A stretch of 9,688 nt of DNA, taken from positions 1 to 9,688 of the forward strand of contig DGNZ01000277.1 in the NCBI GenBank assembly GCA_002389175.1, in the 5' to 3' direction. Below the pieces are notes generated by a model. That model saw nothing but the letters and a program-made list of their open reading frames with translations. It was not told the DNA's origin and ran no database searches. The position numbers and the translations under genes are program-made. Every line of letters starts with the position of its first letter. Position 1 is the first letter of the stretch. Of this stretch, positions 5,671 through 9,688 are shown piece after piece. This DNA is from Rhodospirillaceae bacterium UBA4479. Its GTDB lineage: Bacteria; Pseudomonadota; Alphaproteobacteria; Rhodospirillales; Casp-alpha2.

Positions 5671-7431
5671 ATGAGCGTATATCGCGCACCTGCCGAAGAC
5701 ATGCTTTTCGTCTTAGAGGAAATCGCCGGACGACCGGATATCGCGACACTTCCTGGGTTTGAGGATGCCTCCGCCGACATCGTCGCGGCCATCATAGAAG
5801 AAGCAGGCAAATTGGGCACAGATGTGTTGGATCCCTTAAACCAATCGGGGGACAGCGAAGGCTGCACATTCGAGAATGGCGTGGTTCGCACGCCGACAGG
5901 ATTTAAAGAGGCCTATCAGCAATTTATTGACGGCGGCTGGAACTCCATGCCGTTCGACCCCGAGTATGGTGGCCAAGGTCTTCCCTGGTTGATCTCTACA
6001 GCAACTTCTGAAATCTGGCATGCCGCAAATATGTCATTCGGACTTTGCCCATTGTTGACAGGGGGTGCCGCAGAATTGCTATCAGAGCACGGGTCTGATG
6101 CGCTTAAATCCGTATATTTAGAGAAAATGATCAGCGGCGTTTGGACAGGCTCTATGAACCTGACCGAACCACATGCGGGATCTGATTTGGCGCGCATTCG
6201 AACAAAAGCCACGCATGACGGTGATAATTACAGGATATCTGGGCAAAAAATCTTCATTACCTATGGGGAACACGACTTTACCGACAACATCGTGCACATG
6301 GTTTTGGCACGCACACCTGGCGGGCCAGAGGGCATTAAGGGCATTTCCCTATTCGTCGTTCCAAAAGTTTTGGTCAATGAAGACGGCAGCCTAGGAGCGC
6401 GAAATGATCTGAGATGCGCATCTATTGAACACAAAATGGGCATCAACGCGAGCCCGACAGCCGTCATGCTTTATGGCGAGAATGAGGGCGCAATTGGATA
6501 TCTCGTGGGCGAGGAGAACCGTGGCATCGAATACATGTTCACCATGATGAACAATGCCAGGCTTGCTGTTGGCCTTGAGGGGGTCGCGATTGCCGAGCGC
6601 GCATATCAGCGCGCGCGTGCATTTGCCGAGGATCGCGCCCAAGGCCGCGCCATCGGAGATAAATCACAAGAAGTTGTCTCAATTATTCATCACCCAGATG
6701 TCAAACGCATGCTGCTATCGATGCGATCACAAACCGAAGCTGTTCGTGCGCTCGCCTATTATGTCGCGGGCAATCTGGATGTCGCGCATCGCCATGAAAA
6801 TTCAGACGCTGCGAAAAAAGCACAGGCTTTTGTCGATCTTCTGACCCCCGTTGTGAAGGCATGGAGCACCGATGTCGGCGTCGACGTTGCGAATACAGGC
6901 ATCCAAATTCACGGGGGCATGGGGTTCATTGAAGAAACCGGTGCAGCACAGCATTTCAGGGACGCCCGTATTGCCCCTATTTATGAGGGCACCAATGGCA
7001 TTCAGGCCAATGACCTAGCGGCGCGCAAAATTGGTCGCGAAGGCGGCGTAACCGCAAAGCAGTTAATTTCAGAAATGCGCGCTTCATTAGAAAGCATGGC
7101 ATCTTCCCACGCCCGCATGTCTTCAGCTATCGACGCTTTAGAACGAGCCACCGATTGGATTGTCGAGACGTATGAGAAAGATCCTGAAACCGCGCTTGCA
7201 GGTGCTGTCCCTTATCTGCGTCTGATGGGCATTACGGTTGGCGGGTGGTTGATGGTACGTTCGCTGGAAATCGTTCAACAAAAAAGGGATCAATATCCAG
7301 ATTTTGCGGATAGAAAACTGGCATCTGTACGATATTTCGCCCGATATACCCTTACCGAAGCGGAAGGCTTGGCAATTGCCGTCACAGAAGGCAGTTCATC
7401 GATTACCCAAACAGCCTTAAAAGACCTATGA
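5671..7431 (+). CDS. Acyl-CoA dehydrogenase, DmdC-like long form, 586 aa
   Basis: This FAD enzyme introduces a 2,3 double bond into an acyl-CoA, passing electrons to ETF. The N-terminal YRAPAEDMLFVLEEI is the extra AcylCoA_DH_N segment found in DmdC (3-methylmercaptopropionyl-CoA dehydrogenase) and related proteins. Next come the standard alpha domain with YGGQGLP (about 95-100), the beta domain with MNLTEPHAGSDL (about 161-172) and GQKIFITYGEHD, and the C-terminal helical domain with GIQIHGGMGFIEE and IYEGTNGIQ. E439 in YEGTNG is at the place of the catalytic base. An additional C-terminal domain (about 465-586) completes the long form. DmdC-like paralogues are numerous and many act on ordinary fatty acyl-CoAs. 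No dmdA, dmdB or dmdD neighbour is present, so a DMSP role is not supported. GGAG at 5661-5664 supports the start. Confidence 0.92.
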   Translation: MSVYRAPAEDMLFVLEEIAGRPDIATLPGFEDASADIVAAIIEEAGKLGTDVLDPLNQSGDSEGCTFENGVVRTPTGFKEAYQQFIDGGWNSMPFDPEYGGQGLPWLISTATSEIWHAANMSFGLCPLLTGGAAELLSEHGSDALKSVYLEKMISGVWTGSMNLTEPHAGSDLARIRTKATHDGDNYRISGQKIFITYGEHDFTDNIVHMVLARTPGGPEGIKGISLFVVPKVLVNEDGSLGARNDLRCASIEHKMGINASPTAVMLYGENEGAIGYLVGEENRGIEYMFTMMNNARLAVGLEGVAIAERAYQRARAFAEDRAQGRAIGDKSQEVVSIIHHPDVKRMLLSMRSQTEAVRALAYYVAGNLDVAHRHENSDAAKKAQAFVDLLTPVVKAWSTDVGVDVANTGIQIHGGMGFIEETGAAQHFRDARIAPIYEGTNGIQANDLAARKIGREGGVTAKQLISEMRASLESMASSHARMSSAIDALERATDWIVETYEKDPETALAGAVPYLRLMGITVGGWLMVRSLEIVQQKRDQYPDFADRKLASVRYFARYTLTEAEGLAIAVTEGSSSITQTALKDL

Positions 7432-7530
7432 TTCATTAACCACAATAACTGCTAATTTACGGAGATTCCTTGATTTTTTCCCATTGATCACCCAAATTCG
7501 TCCGATCCTGCGGGCTGGGAAAATGAACAC
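7432..7530. other. 99-base gap upstream of lptF
   Basis: This gap separates the acyl-CoA dehydrogenase from the lptF-lptG unit and probably holds the lptFG promoter. I see AT-rich sequence but no well-spaced -35/-10 pair, and no hairpin with a T-run to end the upstream transcript. A tiny three-codon frame (ATG 7523 to TGA 7534) overlaps the lptF GTG start. Confidence 0.35.
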
Positions 7531-8667
7531 GTGAATAGCTATAATCGATATGTCTTGCAGCAGCTGTTTGTTGGCCTTGTTTTGGTCGCAGCAGGTCTGA
7601 CGTGCATCATCTGGTTGTCACAATCCTTGCGGTTTGTCGAAATGATCGTCAACCGCGGCTTGGGCGCCAGTACGTTCGTCTATATGACCATGTTGCTGCT
7701 GCCTAATTTCCTGACTGTTATTCTGCCGATCGCACTCTTTGCCGTCGTGGTATTCGTGTATTCAAAAATGATCACCGACCGGGAACTCGTCGTGATGCGC
7801 GCCGCCGGTGTGGGTCAGTTTGGATTAGCCAAACCAGCGCTTGTGATGATCATGATCACAATGGGGCTGGGTTACATATTGAATTTTTATGTGCTCCCAG
7901 AATCGTACCGCGCGTTTCGCCTGATTCAATGGGAGGCGCGGAACTCTTTGGCCTCTGTCGTTCTGAAAGAAGGTGCGTTCAATCAGGTGATCAAGGGCAT
8001 GACGGTCTATATCCGCGAAAGGACGTCAGATGGCCAATTGCTTGGCATCTTGGTCCATGACAAGCGCAACCCTAAATCCCCTGAAACCATCATGTCCGAA
8101 CGCGGCGCGCTGGTGGAGTCAGACCAAGGTGCCAGGGTTGTGATGTTTAACGGCAATCGCCAAACGCTTTATGCCAATGGGAAACTCTCGATCCTTTATT
8201 TTGACCGCAATGTTTTCGAAATTCCCAACACGCGCGAAAACCTCAGTAATCGTTATCGCGAGCCGCGAGAACGTTCGATGATGGAACTCATCAATCTGGA
8301 TGATGCGACAGGCATCAGCGAAAAGGACTACGGGAAATACAAAGTTGAACTCCACAAACGGATCGTGTCTCCTCTCCTTGGATTTGGTTTTGCGATGGCT
8401 GGGCTTGCCTGCCTTCTATACGGCCCCATCACGCGTCGCAGTCAGACCCTCAGAATTGTCACTGCTGTGGTGATTATGATTTCACTCCAAGGTGCTGCGC
8501 TTGGACTTGAAAATGTGATCGCAAAGAATTTGCTCCTCATTCCGTTATTATACGTTTTGGCATTCATGCCCATTTTAGCGGGTTCGATAATGCTGATGCG
8601 ACATCCGCGGACTTCAAAAAAAGCCGCTAAAAAACACCGCCAGCGCATGAAGGCAGCCAAAGCATGA
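7531..8667 (+). CDS. lptF: LPS export ABC transporter permease LptF, 378 aa
   Basis: LptF pairs with LptG and the ATPase LptB in the inner membrane. It draws lipopolysaccharide out of the outer leaflet and hands it to LptC/LptA for transport to the outer membrane. The sequence has the family plan: three N-terminal membrane segments (about 11-29, 49-77, 100-122), a periplasmic beta-jellyroll region (about 125-270), and three C-terminal membrane segments (about 275-350), ending in a lysine/arginine-rich tail. ITDRELVVMRAAGV (81-94) is the cytoplasmic coupling-helix region that contacts LptB. The start is GTG at 7531 with GGGA 10 bases upstream; the nearby ATG at 7523 is out of frame and stops at once. 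The end overlaps lptG. LptB, LptC and LptA are not in this window. Confidence 0.95.
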   Translation: MNSYNRYVLQQLFVGLVLVAAGLTCIIWLSQSLRFVEMIVNRGLGASTFVYMTMLLLPNFLTVILPIALFAVVVFVYSKMITDRELVVMRAAGVGQFGLAKPALVMIMITMGLGYILNFYVLPESYRAFRLIQWEARNSLASVVLKEGAFNQVIKGMTVYIRERTSDGQLLGILVHDKRNPKSPETIMSERGALVESDQGARVVMFNGNRQTLYANGKLSILYFDRNVFEIPNTRENLSNRYREPRERSMMELINLDDATGISEKDYGKYKVELHKRIVSPLLGFGFAMAGLACLLYGPITRRSQTLRIVTAVVIMISLQGAALGLENVIAKNLLLIPLLYVLAFMPILAGSIMLMRHPRTSKKAAKKHRQRMKAAKA

Positions 8668-9688
8668 GACTTTCGCCGACGCTTTCTGTGTATATCGGAC
8701 GCCATTTTCTGCTGTGTTTCTTCACATGTTTCGCGATGTTTTTGCTGTTGGTTTTGCTTTTTGACAGCATCGAATTACTGCGCCGTGCATCATCCAAGCC
8801 AGATGTATCCTTTGCCAACGTCATTGAGATGGCAATTTATCGTCTCCCTCAACTGGGCCAAGAAACCTTTCCGTTTGCGGTTCTTTTTGGCGGCATGACA
8901 GCCTTTTGGCGATTGGCGAGAACGCATGAATTGGTCATCACACGCGCCGCAGGCGTCTCGGCATGGCAATTCCTTTTCCCCGTTTTGTTCTTAGCCGTGT
9001 GCTTGGGCGCGTTTCACGTAACAGTCATCAACCCCATCGCTTCCTCGATGCTGAGTAAGTTTGAACGACTGGAAGCGACCTATCTAAAAGGGCAGACAAG
9101 CAACCTCGCGGTTTCGGCGTCAGGTTTGTGGTTACGGCAAGCGAACTCCCTTGGGCAATCAGTCGTTCATGCAAACTCCATTTTGCAACAAGGCCTCGAT
9201 GTCGAGTTGGCCAACGTCGTGATCTTTGTTTACGAGGGCACAGATACTTTTCATGAACGCCTAGATGCGTCTTATGCACGGCTTGAAGACGGTTTTTGGT
9301 ATCTCAAAGACGTAAGAATTCAAAAACCCGAAGAACCTGCTGCACAATTTGAAGAGTATTGGTTAGAAACCGATCTTACGCTCAACAAGATCCAAGATAG
9401 TTTCGCATCTCCTGAGACCATGTCTTTTTGGGATTTATCAGATTTTATTCAAACTTTGGAAGAAGCTGGGTTCTCGGCGATCCGCCATAAATTGCATCTG
9501 AACACCCTCCTCGCGTCACCACTTTTGATGTGCGCCATGGTCCTGATCGCGGCTACTTTTACCTTACGGCAATCGTCTCGGCGTGGCGGCACTACATTTA
9601 TTGTTTCAATGGGCGTATTGACCGGGTTTTTGTTATATTTCTTCTCTGATGTCGTTTACGCGCTGGGACTTTCCGATAGTATCCCGGT
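8664..9688 (+). CDS. lptG: LPS export ABC transporter permease LptG, partial (3' end beyond window)
   Basis: The reading frame starts at ATG 8664, inside the ATGA overlap with the lptF stop, and stays open to the window edge, giving 341 codons without a stop. It is the partner permease of LptF. Visible features are an N-terminal membrane segment (about 14-34), further membrane helices at about 70-82 and 100-122, and RTHELVITRAAGVSAWQFL (86-104), the LptB-contacting coupling region that parallels ELVVMRAAGV in LptF. A periplasmic beta-rich domain (about 135-275) follows, then two C-terminal membrane segments (about 285-303 and 312-335). Only the last 15-30 residues should be missing compared with typical LptG length. 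The four-base overlap indicates translational coupling, which suits a one-to-one heterodimer. Confidence 0.93.
   Translation, partial: MRLSPTLSVYIGRHFLLCFFTCFAMFLLLVLLFDSIELLRRASSKPDVSFANVIEMAIYRLPQLGQETFPFAVLFGGMTAFWRLARTHELVITRAAGVSAWQFLFPVLFLAVCLGAFHVTVINPIASSMLSKFERLEATYLKGQTSNLAVSASGLWLRQANSLGQSVVHANSILQQGLDVELANVVIFVYEGTDTFHERLDASYARLEDGFWYLKDVRIQKPEEPAAQFEEYWLETDLTLNKIQDSFASPETMSFWDLSDFIQTLEEAGFSAIRHKLHLNTLLASPLLMCAMVLIAATFTLRQSSRRGGTTFIVSMGVLTGFLLYFFSDVVYALGLSDSIP

Noticed and set aside
5264..5749. 161-codon minus-strand open frame over the AsmA-like gene and the start of the dehydrogenase
   Set aside because: It spans two well-supported plus-strand genes and their ribosome binding site; the translation is arginine/serine-rich and looks like a shadow.
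5671..7431. DMSP demethylation cluster based on the DmdC-like dehydrogenase
   Set aside because: No dmdA, dmdB or dmdD homologue is in the window, and DmdC-like paralogues are common in alphaproteobacteria.

Overview
This window looks like chromosomal sequence from a Gram-negative bacterium, most likely an alphaproteobacterium. The grounds are the back-to-back lptF-lptG pair (LPS export, so there is an outer membrane), the DmdC-like long acyl-CoA dehydrogenase, the bidomain ChrA and moderate GC. I cannot name an order with confidence; a marine or Rhodospirillales-like lineage is a guess from the overall style of the proteins. The window is densely coding. I see no tRNA, rRNA, CRISPR array, phage gene or complete insertion sequence.

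Layout, left to right. A DinB-fold metalloprotein gene (40-543, minus) is divergent from an epoxide-hydrolase-type alpha/beta hydrolase (685-1803, plus). The gap between them holds a perfect 6-bp inverted repeat. After a 289-base gap with no gene comes a full-length two-domain chromate transporter, chrA (2093-3379, plus). It has a GC-rich dyad just before its ribosome binding site and a likely terminator just after its stop. Converging on it is a small ArsC/Spx/YffB-type thioredoxin-fold protein (3387-3734, minus) with a CXXC motif. That gene is in turn divergent from yaaA (3816-4589, plus), a peroxide-stress protein.

From yaaA to the right edge everything reads on the plus strand: a 91-aa small protein that may be a degenerate GIY-YIG relative (4592-4867), an AsmA-like membrane-anchored protein (4938-5654), a DmdC-like acyl-CoA dehydrogenase (5671-7431), then lptF (7531-8667) and lptG (from 8664, cut by the window edge). 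The last two overlap by four bases and encode the permease pair of the LptB2FG exporter.

How the genes fit together: lptF-lptG is a true functional unit. The yaaA/small-ORF pair and the AsmA-like/acyl-CoA dehydrogenase pair are spaced closely enough to be co-transcribed, but no shared pathway is evident. The left half is a set of small, separately oriented stress or detoxification genes (DinB, hydrolase, ChrA, ArsC-like, YaaA). I found no clear evidence of a new multi-gene system. The observations most worth checking are the possible dead GIY-YIG protein, the two dyads in 5' regions, and the CXXC version of the YffB-like protein.
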